A DNA stretch of 64,000 nucleotides from Symbiodinium natans (lineage: Eukaryota; Sar; Dinophyceae; Suessiales; Symbiodiniaceae), in contig CAJNDS010002430.1 of assembly GCA_905221605.1 (NCBI GenBank), positions 313,520 through 377,519 of the forward strand, read 5' to 3'. A program made the translations under genes and the position numbers. The notes below the pieces were generated by a model. That model did not search any database and was not told the DNA's origin. It saw nothing but the letters and a program-made list of their open reading frames with translations. Below, one piece after another: positions 53,671 to 63,358 of the stretch (its first letter is position 1; each line of letters starts with the position of its first letter).

Positions 53671-55770
53671 AGTACAGTCAGTTATTAGTTCTTAGCTTAT
53701 CCAGTCCAGCTGGATTTTTGATTGTACAGCATTCAGACGAATACTGAGTGGCTTTTGGCAGCCCATTTGTCGCAAGTGGGCTTCCCGTCTTCGCATGAGC
53801 CGGCGAGACGGCAAACTGGTGCACCAGACCACCAACGAACCTCTTGAGAGCTTTTTACCCTCATAAAAAAGCAGCTGCAAGCGGGCTTTCATGTCTATGG
53901 CAGTTCTTTAAATCAGAGTCCCTTAGGGGGTTCCCTACGCCCTGAAACCTTAATTATAACGCTACGCGACCCGCCTCGGCCGGGCCCAGGGGAACCGCAC
54001 ACTTGTCGCTTACAAAACGTACACATTCCAGGGCAATAAAAGGCCAGATAAGGGCTGCCAGATACGGGCTCCTGAATCGGGAACCTAGGCTGCAAAACCG
54101 CTCAAAGAATTAGGGGTGGCTGGGGGGGGGGGGTTGGCAGCTGGGGGGGGGGGGGGGGGGGGGGGGTTGCCGGGGAGGTGAGGCGAGGGGTGGTGCACCC
54201 TGGTCCCGGCAAACTATCAGCTCTCAAAAACAGGGGGCCGACATGTGGCTGAAAACCTTAACAGGATCTAGAGGGGGTGCCTGTTCTGACAACCTAGACA
54301 CCTTCGGCCCGAGGCCTCGGCGGATTTAGAGGAATTTTGTTCGTTCCGGGCAAAGCTCATAGCGAAGGGAGATTCTGAGACAATTGGGAATGTTCACCTG
54401 CTTCTCGCTTGAATCATTAAAGAAGCAAGATTGTTTTTAACAAATGAATTTGATTCATCAAACAATTTTGAAAAGTTTAATAGCATCGAAGCAATGTGTT
54501 GTAAAGTTGGTAAACAGCTTGCCGAGCTCATGTCGAGTGCCAGGTGTTGAATCTTTGTATTGAAGAACGTTTAGGAGTCGAGGCTATTGTCGGGAGGCTG
54601 TTTGCGCAGGATTGATGCTTATTGACCAGTGCAGACAGGAAAAGCAGAGTCAGGTGAACATGTCTTTCTGTTGGGTTCATGGAGTTGCGGCGCGGGTAAA
54701 CCTCATTTGCGCCAACTGCCGAAGGCGCAGCACACCGAAGCTTGCCAACGGTATTCAGGCTGCACCTGGACTGATGGCGGAACAGGAGAACCAATCCACA
54801 CAAACTACTGAAGTGCTGCAGGCTACAGGAAGCGTGTGGTACCAAAACGAATTCCAAGGCCAATGGCGCATGGCGCATGCGTCACGCAGGTTATAGACCC
54901 CAAACCCCACCCCCAAATCCTTTACCCGTAGCCCTTTGAACCTTTGAAAGCCCTGAAGCCCTTCAAGCCCTAAACCGTTACCCTTTCAAGCCTTATATAA
55001 TTCAGCCAAAGAACCAAGTACTTGCAGATACGGTTGGAATCAGCAAGCCGAAGCACTCTTCATGTTTGCTGCAGCAGCACAGTTCCTGAATCACATGCTT
55101 AGCAGTGCCTAGCCCGAGCGCCCGAGCATTCAAGGTGTCCTGCAGCTTGTGCAGGACAGTTCCGGCCAGGAAGATGCAGGGCAAGCCCTAAAGCTGCAAA
55201 TTCTAAACCCAAATCCCAAAACTGCCCTAAACCCAATCGAAAGTTCACCAGCTGCCGGGATTCACCATGGTAGGTAGATGGGCTCAGGGTTTAGGACTTC
55301 GGGCTTATGGATATAGAGCTGCTTTGTTTTTCATGCTCTTTTCATGTCCAGAAGTTCCAGAAGTTGCTCTTAGGCCTCTGACCATGTTGTTGATCATACA
55401 TTTGTTTCCCGTTGTGCTTTGTGTCAGGCTGGTTACCTACTTGCAGGCCGAGGTGCACAGCAGCCCGCCCGCAAACAACATGGCGGTCTTCGGGGCATTC
55501 TCGATAGTTGAGCGATGGCAAGTGCTCGTACGGGGGTTTCCAAAAATCGGGGGTACCATCTTGGGGCTCTTTAAAAAAGGATGATTCTGGTAAGATTGGG
55601 TATATTTTGGGGTACCCCTATTTTCGGAAGCCCTGTATGTTTCAACATTTGTTCTGACTAGCCCTGGGTCTTAAATCGAAGTCTCAATTGGGCCGCGTTG
55701 CTCGGCTCAAAGTTAATTACTTAAGTTTGGCTTCAGCTCCCGTCACAGCATACCTCTGTGCACCTTCGCC
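53671..55770. other. Spacer, no supported gene
   Basis: Begins with the truncated array spacer (to about 53900). Long poly-G runs lie at 54122-54134 and 54145-54168, followed by the dispersed repeat CGAGGCCTCGGCGGATTTAG (54310-54335) related to 10040. The 54390-54640 stretch is AT-richer. Open frames at 54612-54896 show no domain. Confidence 0.5.
55532..55633 (+). mobile_element. Introner-like element IE-5
   Basis: GGGGGTTTCCAAAAATCGGG at the left and CCCTATTTTCGGAAGCCC at the right, with GGTACC and TATATTTTGGGG inside. The interior is more diverged than in IE-2 or IE-4. No clear target duplication. Confidence 0.7.
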
Positions 55771-56883
55771 ATGGCGGTGATGAAGAAGGCCATGAAGAAG
55801 CTCATCTCTCGCAACACCAAGGGCCAGTACCGCAAGATTGACTATGGCCGCGTGAAGACGATCAAGGGCAAACTGGACTGAATTTTGTATAGCCTGTGTT
55901 GTGCTCTTTTATGCTCGTTTGTTCTGCTGCAACAATCCCCGACCACATTGAGACCTGCCCGAGCAGGCAAGAAGTACGACCGCACGATTCTCAAGGCTGC
56001 GGACATCGCTGTGAAGGGAGCAGGAGACGGCCGCATCTCCCAGAAGGCCTTGTGAAGTCGATCTAGCGCCATTGGCCTCGAAACTGAGTGCCTGCAGCCC
56101 TAAACCCGGAGAGCCTTAAATTGGAGTTTCGAAAATGAGGATGACCCCCCCCCCACCCCCCCACCCCCCCACGCCCCCCTAAACCCTCAAAATTAAGAAA
56201 ATTAAGAAGGAGCCCCCTCCAGAAGGGACCAACCCCTCCCAAAACACAGGACGCCAAGATCATCTGCCGGGCCTGCCGCCCCACGAAGGACGGCCGCTCA
56301 ACGTACTCGGCGATGGAGAAGGGTACCATGGCCTACGTGCGCAAGGCCTCGGAGCTCTTCTCTTGCAGAAAGTTTAGATCAGACTCTGTAGTTTGAAAGA
56401 GGCTTATATACCCTTATGAAGAACACCTTGAGTCCAAGGCTCTAGACCCTTTCTTGAAAGCTAGTTTTTTTGGGTTTAGGAGCTTAGGACTTAGGATTTG
56501 GGGTTTAGGGTTTGGGGTTTTAGGGTTTGGGTTTAGGGTTTAGGGTACGTTTTTGTATGCCGCCGGAAAACTGAGCATTTATAGATCTCGAAGGATGACT
56601 CTGAAGGGGTTCCCAAGAGCATTTAAGGTTCTGTAGAGGGCTGTTCAACGGCGAGGGCAACCCTAAGCATTCGGCACACGGGGGGGTCACCCGAATCATC
56701 CCGAATCCCTACACCACAGGGTTGAGAGACGAAGCTTCAGCCCACTCTGCCCGCCAGAATTACAAGTTCACCGCGGCGGGGGACAAGGCCGTGCGCACTT
56801 TCATCGCCAAGATGGGGGCGAAACAGGGCGCCCGGACCAAGGCCGCTTCTTTTGCACAAAGAGAAGAGGGCTCTGAGGGTTGA
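55771..56883 (+). CDS. Small lysine-rich protein with MKxMK-type start (about 134 aa)
   Basis: Four exons join in phase: 55771-55867, 55967-56046, 56250-56351 and 56758-56883. Donors are GC, GC and GA; acceptors are AG. The start reads MAVMKKAMKKLISRNTKGQY, and the body contains GAGDGRISQKDAKIICRACR, MEKGTMAYVRKASNYKFTAA and FIAKMGAKQGARTK. It is strongly basic. Methionine-lysine N-termini are typical of dinoflagellate nuclear DNA-binding proteins (histone-like and DVNP types), but the body does not match those I know. The DGRIS loop is faintly EF-hand-like and unproven. The last exon could instead splice out after ...ARTK at 56841. A second gene with a similar start follows 750 bases on. Confidence 0.65.
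56500..56547. repeat. TTTAGGG tract in intron 3 of the lysine-rich gene
   Basis: Degenerate TTTAGGG words lie between exons 3 and 4 of the lysine-rich gene. Confidence 0.85.
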
Positions 56884-57630
56884 ACTCGAGTTTAGGCAGT
56901 TGTGTTGGCGGGGCTGAAACACTAAAACCCTAACACCACATGCCTTTGGCGGACCACGTTTGGCATCTAAAGCTACGTCGCAGAGTACCTAGTTCTTCAT
57001 CGTAGAGACTAGCTCTGGAGGTCACTTCAATGAAGTACGTGTAGAATGTGTGAAACAGCTTAGGGCGATTAAACGTGTGATTCAGTTTCGCGGATGAAAA
57101 ATGAAGTAGTTCTATGATAACTCGACATTTCTACATGTTCTTGCTTGTCAAATACATACAGATAACTGTGGGTCAAATATGAGAAGCTAAAGCGTGAAAG
57201 CAGAACTTTCTCAAACAAGTTAATGATTTGGGCTATTTTTAGGCGAATTCTGTGACTACGAAATGGCTTCTAGCTTGAAAGACATGCTTCTTGTTTAATG
57301 AACTATTCTCCTGGCCAGTTTCCCAACTGAAAACGGTGAGTGGCTTAACATAATATGCCGATACAACTGTGGTCACATATGTGAAATAAAGTCGCGAAAC
57401 TATAGCTCAATCAAAAGACGGTGCAATACGCGATGCAATTTAATGACTTGGGCTGGTTATTTAGTGCATCTTAGGGGCTAATTCTGCTACTGACGAAGGG
57501 CCTCTAGTTTGAATGACACTTTGCTTCTTTAGCCACCCCACCCGCTTTTCAACCTGTTTTGACCCTCTCAATCCTGCAGGCCTAGAATAAACCCGAGGAG
57601 ACGCCATATCCCTAAGCCCACACAGCACCG
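56884..57630. other. AT-rich spacer with diverged direct duplication
   Basis: About 57160-57300 and 57350-57530 are diverged copies. Shared words include AACTGTGGTCAnATATG, AGTCGTGAAA-type, TTAATGATTTGGGCT, GGCnAATTCTGnnACTACGAA and CTTCTAGCTTGAA. Base composition is lower in GC than in nearby coding regions. No open frame is conserved between the copies. Confidence 0.55.
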
Positions 57631-57635
57631 AGGCC

Positions 57636-57713
57636 ATGAAGGCTATGAAGGTCATGAAGGCCATGAAGGCGATGAAGGCCATGGCGGTCATGAAGGTGAT
57701 GAAGGCCATGAAG
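57636..57713 (+). CDS. MKAMK-repeat first exon of a second basic protein
   Basis: Twenty-six codons of almost pure M-K-A/V repeats (MKAMKVMKAMKAMKAMAVMK and on), then TGA in frame. Such a tail is a hallmark of dinoflagellate nuclear basic proteins. The exon probably ends at one of the AAG|GCCATGAAG sites, since GC donors are common here; the TGA would then be intronic. I could not identify the following exon. If it truly ends at TGA it is a pseudogene or a micro-ORF. Confidence 0.5.
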
Positions 57714-57719
57714 TGAACG

Positions 57720-60398
57720 CGACGACTTCCGTCAGGGCACCTGACCGATGGGTTGAAAGGGTAACTTCTTTGTGGTTGATGGAGGTTTAACGGTTTAGTA
57801 CGGTTTAACTTTCTAGTTACAAGCCCGCCGATAAGCCTTACACAAACCTTCAGAAGTATCAGTGGAGACTTTGCCCTGAAGCCTGTAGTAATTTCGGGAC
57901 TTGACGCTGATGGTGGTGAAGCCAAGAGAGTGCTATCAGGGTAAGAGCTGCCTCTCATGGTGCAGGCCGTGCAAGCAGGGTCTGTGGGGCTTAAGTGGTG
58001 CAGGGGGTTTGGGAGTTCTAGGGTGTAGGGGCTTTAGTAACCCTAAACCCTGGATTCTAAAGGTAGGGGGGGGGATTGGGCGGTTCTGCAGTTTATAGGG
58101 TTTTGGGGGTTTTAGAAATCCGGGTTTGGTCATTCGGTCGCCTGTCGCCCTCTGCAGCAAAAGGAGCTTTACAGTCATTCGGGTTACCCAAACCACCCCC
58201 TTAACCAAAACAAGGTCCCCAGACCCCTTAAATTGAGTAGCATAGGAGTCTGAATCCCATTAAGTCGGTGGCATCGCTCACTTGCATCATGCCGGCAGAA
58301 CCAGCTCTTATCCGACAGCCTCCCATTGTTTTCTCAATATGATACGCGTGTACTGTGAGCTTAAGGCCAGGCAGGACAAAAAGCTGCGCTTGGCGTTTAG
58401 GGTTTAGGGCTACGATGAGATGTGGCATGTAAGCAGCTCCAACCCTAAACACTGAGCCCTCAACCCATCCAAAAACCCTAAACCCAATCCCTAGCTTCGC
58501 GCCACCTCAACCTACACAGTTCACAGCCCGCCTGCCCCAAAGCCCTGGACCCGGAGCCCTGATAAGCCGCATGCCTGTTAAGGAACTTAACATTCTTAGG
58601 GCTTAGGCTTCAAGCTTGACCCATAACTATGTTCATCCGGTTTAGGTGTCGATGACAGGAACTGTCAAATTGTGTTGCCATACCATGGGCATGAATATGT
58701 CGGGCTTGTCTTCTTTTTTCCGCTAAAATAGTACCGCCTCCATGCTAACTTCGTGTAAGTTCCTCAGCAGCAGACCCGGTGCCTTGGGGCCCTACTCAGA
58801 ATTATGGACCACTCTCATGCCTAAACCCTAACCCCCCCCAAAACCCCCTAAACCCTAAACAGGGTGGGGGGTGGGGGGATGGTGGAGAGGGTGGGGGTGG
58901 TTTCAGCTTGAGGAGGGAGGAAGTCCAGGGCTCCTCAGGGTCCCCAAGGTACCCCCCAACAGCACTTCGACGCGGGAGCCTCGCAGGAGCCTGGTTTTGG
59001 CGTTGAGGGTTGAGGGTTTCGGGTTTTCGGGTTTAGGGTGTAGGGCCTGTAGGGTGGTGGAGGGATTTTTCGCTGTGGAGCTTGAGGGCATAGGCGTTGT
59101 TGGCTTTGTTGATTATAGTCTGGCTGGCGGCCTTTAAGGTTCGTGCTTCGTGGCTTTGGGGTGGTTTAGGACTCAAGGGCAGGAGGGTTGAGCCCAACTT
59201 TGGGCTCGTTTTACTTTTTTTACAAATGTGTTCTATAGTTTTTGCTTTTAGGAGCTAGGGTTTTACGCTCGACCCTAAAGGGGTGTTCTTAGAGTTGACA
59301 CAGAAAGGGCCACCTGCCGGCCCGTAACATTCCAAACATAGCCAGCCAGGTGGACTCTTCGGGGGGCGTCGGGGGTTTTCTTCCTTTTTGCATCAGCCCT
59401 GAGCCGCGCCAACTCTACTGGATGTTGGGATGTTCCCCATTAGACTAACCAGTCCTTAACAGGGATTATAGTACCGCCGCCCCTATGATAGCCACCATTT
59501 AGGACTGTTCGTATAAGGGGGAAAATCCCAAGCTGTCTGTCTTAGGGTGTCGGTGTAGGGTTTTAGGGTCTTAGGGGTCTGGGGTTTTTGGGTTAGAGAG
59601 ATTGATCTACGGATGGCGGAGAGGATGCATCTCCAGAGTTTGAGAATCGCAATCGTACTGCAAACCGGGCACCCCAAAACCGTGACTAGTCGAACTTGAA
59701 GACCACTAACGCCCTAAACCCTAAACCCCAAAACCCCCCTAGACCCTAAATCCCTAAACCCTAAAGGAATACCTTCCGAGTTTAGCCGATGTCCAAAACA
59801 GGAGTCCAGCGCATGCCTAAAATGGTGCCTATTGCGTTTAGAGCCTACTGCGAAGATTTGTTCTAGGGTTTAGAGTACGAAATCCTGAACATCAACTCAT
59901 TGGTTTCGCAGCCTTCAAGCTCTTGCGGCGACTCCTCACACACCAAAAGCCCATAACCCATCACAGCCCTAAACCCTGCACTCGAAACCGCCTCAGAAGG
60001 ACCCTGCAGCCCCTAAAGTCTCTGAAGCATCATCGCCATGGCCACAAGGTGGCCGAAGAGGTCCATCTCTGAGTACGACTTCTCTGGGTTTCTGAGCTTC
60101 TGGGGGGGGGGGGGGGGGGGCGGCTTACGATGTTTCACCATGTTGGGTTTCGACTGCACTACAAGGAGTGCGCAAAGGTTGCAGCACGCTTGGAGATTCA
60201 AGTAGGACTTGGTGACCATTATGTTAAGATTGGCTCTGCACATGGGGGTTTCCGAAAATGCGGGTACGCTTTTTGGGGGTCCCTTTAAGGGGCTTCTTTT
60301 CTAATTTCTAAGAGGGTTACCCCTATTTTGGGAAATGTCCACGCGACCTGCAGCGACTGGTTCTGCTCGGGAAGCTGACATGCTTGTCCTCATGCGTG
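57720..60398. other. Repeat-rich stretch without a supported gene
   Basis: Degenerate CCCTAAA/TTTAGGG words are spread throughout, mixed with G-runs (58066, 58860-58910, 60104-60120). No domain was recognised on either strand. IE-6 lies at 60244-60340. Confidence 0.5.
60244..60340 (+). mobile_element. Introner-like element IE-6
   Basis: Left end GGGGGTTTCCGAAAATGCGGGTACG, right part GGGTTACCCCTATTTTGGGAAATG. The middle GGATCC region is replaced. Diverged, with no visible target duplication. Confidence 0.65.
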
Positions 60399-60480
60399 GT
60401 TTAGGGTTTAGGGTTTAGGGTTTAGGGTTTAGGGTTTAGGGTTTAGGGTTTAGGGTTTAGGGTTTAGGGTTTAGGGTTAG
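60399..60480. repeat. TTTAGGG array (11 units)
   Basis: Perfect units that end 15 bases upstream of the broken ankyrin-family copy. Confidence 0.95.
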
Positions 60481-60494
60481 GAAAAAACCCTGCG

Positions 60495-61597
60495 ATGTAC
60501 TCCTGCGCATCTCTCGGTGGAGTGCCGACACCGCTGGAGCAACAGGCCTTTGCTTTGCGAGACAAGAGGCCCTCGGACGTCTGCGCTCCAGCGTTCCCGA
60601 TGTATGTGCTTCCTATCGAGAAGCTCCTGGCAATGACTGCGCTCAGGGATCATGAGGACCTGCTCAGCTGTGGTGACCTTGTCGAGTTTCACCCTCACTT
60701 GGGCCAGGTTGTATTTGTGTCGCATCAATGGTCTTCTCTGGAACATCCAGATCCTGGCTTCAAGCAGATGTGTGTTTTGCAAGATGCGGTCAGAAGCCTA
60801 TTGTCCAGCAAAAGCCAGGTTTCGGTGCAAACCAACACCGAGCTGATATACGGAAGAGGAAGCCAGAAGAAAGTCTCGGCAACTGTGCTGAGAAGAAGAC
60901 CGCTCTATCTTTGGTACGACTTTTTTTCCTGTCCGCAATCCAGGAATTCCGAGACAGCATTCCTGACTACATCGCTCGCTGCCACTTCTTCTTCATCCTG
61001 TGCCCAATTCTGGGACATGCTGACACCAACGAGGTCCTGCGACACACATGGGCCACATGAGGTTGGTGTTCTGCTGAGGCGATGATGTGGGAGCTTGCGG
61101 GTCATAGCGACTTAATGCTTAGGATTGAGAGTGCAAAGCATCAAACCCTGACAGCACGGCTCACGACCAGGCTCAACCCACCCGGGCTCGGAGCATTCAG
61201 CGTTGAGAGCGATCGTGCTAAGATTGGGGAGGTCCTCCAGGTGCTCATACGAAAAAGATTGGTTTCGTACCTGAAAAATGGAGATTGGCACGGCTACCGA
61301 TATTTGTTAAACCAGCAATCAGTTCGCCTCCGTGGTCTTCCGGTAGAGCCAGTTCGAGGCTTGGTGCCTCCCAGTGACGCCAAGGAGTTGGCGAACAGCC
61401 TGTTGGGGGACTTTTTTCATCAGAATGGATTTAGCCGAGTCGAGGAGAGGGACTCCGCTGGATGGTCGCCACTATGCTATGCTGCTGCAGGTGGCGACCC
61501 AGTACTCGTTCAAGAATTGCTAGGGCGAAAGGCAAATGCCAATGACAGCATCAAGAAGGCCAAGAAAGATGCGCAGATGCCAGCTGGCATGAAGTCT
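60495..61597 (+). pseudogene. Intronless broken copy of a HQW/ankyrin-type gene
   Basis: Frame 1 reads LSCGDLVEFHPHLGQVVFVS, HQWSSLEHPDPGFKQM and PLYLWYDFFSCPQ. The protein then continues in another frame (IQEFRDSIPDYIARCHFFFI and ADTNEVLRHTWAT), so one frameshift lies near 60944. A TGA follows at 61058, after which the sequence resumes (MMWELAGHSD). It ends in an ankyrin repeat (GWSPLCYAAAGGDPVLVQEL then LGRKANANDS). VSHQW-HPDP with a downstream W-Y-D-x-F-S-C-P-Q motif is a domain I have seen associated with ankyrin repeats in dinoflagellate proteins; its function is unknown. Absence of introns over 1.1 kb, plus two lesions, suggests a retrocopy that has decayed. It lies between a TTTAGGG array and an (AT)n tract. 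Confidence 0.65.
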
Positions 61598-61598
61598 T

Positions 61599-61599
<1 letters not shown>

Positions 61600-61634
<35 letters not shown>
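61600..61634. repeat. (AT)n microsatellite
   Basis: About 17 TA units immediately after the broken ankyrin-family copy. Confidence 0.95.
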
Positions 61635-61635
<1 letters not shown>

Positions 61636-61650
61636 ACTTCCCCAGAAGTG

Positions 61651-63028
61651 ACCAGTCAGAGACACGACATTTAAAGGCAAGCTTTATCACTCCAAAGCAC
61701 GAAAACCAAAGCAAGCATTGACAGATGTCCAAGATGAGAGCAAGTCTGGCGAATTAGTGTCCAGCTCGGTAGGCAACAGGCAACCCCCCAAGAGCGAGGA
61801 TCCGAAATCCTTTGCAAGTCTGAGTCGTTAATACCCAGAGACCAAATCTTATGAGGATCCCGATCAAAAGTTCAAAAAATCTCCTTAATTAGCCAAGTTG
61901 AAACCTTTGAGCATCCGGGCTCCCTTCCGGAAGCTGCAAGGCCCTCGATTTTGTAGCTGGAACCGATTGATCGGCTCGGGTTTAGGGTTTAGGGTTAAGG
62001 GTCTACTAGGGTTCAGGGGGTTTAGGGCTTCTGAGGTTCCGTTCACTTCCAAAAAACGGCGGCTACAGCTTTTCCACCCGAATCAGTTTCGAGTCCTGGT
62101 TCCTCTTTGGTTTCGGTTCCTATCCTTTCATGCAGTGAGCACCAGTCAAAGCCTCAGCCAGCGCACCGACCGAACCAGCAAAAGGCTACACTGTATGGAC
62201 ATCTGTGACATCCTCGCGCTGGTAGGGTTTAGGGTTTAGGGTTTAGGGTTTAGGGTTTAGGGTTTAGGGTTTAGGGTTTAGGGTTTAGGGTTAGCCCCTC
62301 CTGGGTTGGTTGTCTGCAGGGCTCTAACCTTTAACGGGTGTGGGGGATCGAGCGGGAGCTGCATGCCGCTCCCCTGGGAGTGTACGGTAAGCCCCGCATC
62401 TCTTCCACCCCAGTCACACGGGAGATGGCAAGAGGCTGCGCCGAGAACTTCATGCTTGAGGGTGTTGAGGGTGTTGAGAGAAGCAGGCAACGCACGAAGA
62501 AGCAACCAAGCCCCACCCGACGTAAGAGAGATCAACAAGATGCCCCTTGTTTGAGGTTTAGAGCCGATGTATACCCGATGAGGGCAGAGTCCCCTCCCCC
62601 CTCCCAGTCTCCCCTTCCCCGCCCCGGGATGCTGGGCCTTCCTGGGGCTTTTTCCAGCAGGTCTTCCACCACAGTCCGGCGGATGTCCTGACAGATTGGA
62701 GCTTGCCAGGCGGACTTAGGGTTCCTGGGGCATGTCGTGGCTACCTTCATTGGGCATGGCCTCGGTGAGAGGTTCTCCGAAGTTTTAGAGGCGGAAGGTC
62801 TAACCAAGCGTGGAGTGCGTCGAATCTGAGACAGTGTTCTCCTAGCTTGAACTCTTGTTCTCAATGCCTCAGCAAATATTCAGACATGTCGAAGTCTCCA
62901 ATGTCCATGCTCGTGGAGGCTGGGAACACCCAATTTTTGAGCCAGAAGGTATCGATGAATCTCCTGATGTCTGCTCAAAGTTTTAGGAGTCACCGCACAA
63001 CTGGCGCGCTGATTCGACGCCTCTTTAA
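61651..63028. other. Stretch with one exon candidate
   Basis: The exon candidate at 62136-62221 follows TTTCATGCAG and reads STSQSLSQRTDRTSKRLHCM then DICDILAL, ending at GT. The following intron starts directly with a TTTAGGG array. The rest shows no recognisable domain. Confidence 0.4.
62223..62293. repeat. TTTAGGG array starting at a splice donor
   Basis: Ten perfect units; the first, GTAGGG, overlaps the candidate donor at 62222. Confidence 0.95.
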
Positions 63029-63358
63029 ATGGTGATTCTGATGAGAGGAATCGCACTGCTGCTGTGGGCGCATGGCTGCCTCGGCAACCCTGATTGGACT
63101 CATGGAGCTCCAGAATGTCCTTGTATCAACAGCACCTCGGCGTTCTACGAACAGCTGCGTTCGGAGCTTGTTGCAGCAGGCCTAGATGCGGACTACGGCA
63201 CGCTGGGGTGCGCAGCCTATGACGTGAACAGGACAACGGATGGCTGTGAGTCCAATACCGGCGCACACTGTTTCAACCCCTGGTGCTTCATCGATACGGC
63301 AGCCTGGTTGTTCAGCAGCACGTTTCATCTTTGGAACCCTTGGTGTTGTTGGAGGTAA
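63029..63358 (+). CDS. Secreted cysteine-rich protein, 5' part
   Basis: The ATG opens MVILMRGIALLLWAHGCLG, a signal peptide. After it come CPC, DYGTLGCAAYDVNRTTDGCE and HCFNPWCFID, a pattern C-x-C ... DYG-x2-C ... C ... WC-x2-WCF[IV]D resembling small cysteine modules common in dinoflagellate surface proteins. Two N-linked sites are present (NSTS, NRTT). The usual continuation (a YSY-like end) is not in frame; after FIDTAAW the frame runs on to TAA without homology, so a donor probably lies near 63300. A later stretch at 63530-63580 (VNLSLYYSISSD) may be the next exon. The role is unknown, presumably extracellular. Confidence 0.5.
   Translation: MVILMRGIALLLWAHGCLGNPDWTHGAPECPCINSTSAFYEQLRSELVAAGLDADYGTLGCAAYDVNRTTDGCESNTGAHCFNPWCFIDTAAWLFSSTFHLWNPWCCWR

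Noticed and set aside
55700-55770. Relict spliced-leader sequence upstream of the lysine-rich gene (CGGCTCAAAG)
   Set aside because: Only a few bases agree with the dinoflagellate spliced leader; too short to support.
18948-62293. True chromosome end
   Set aside because: Heptamer arrays occur at many internal sites in both orientations with genes on both sides, so they are interstitial.
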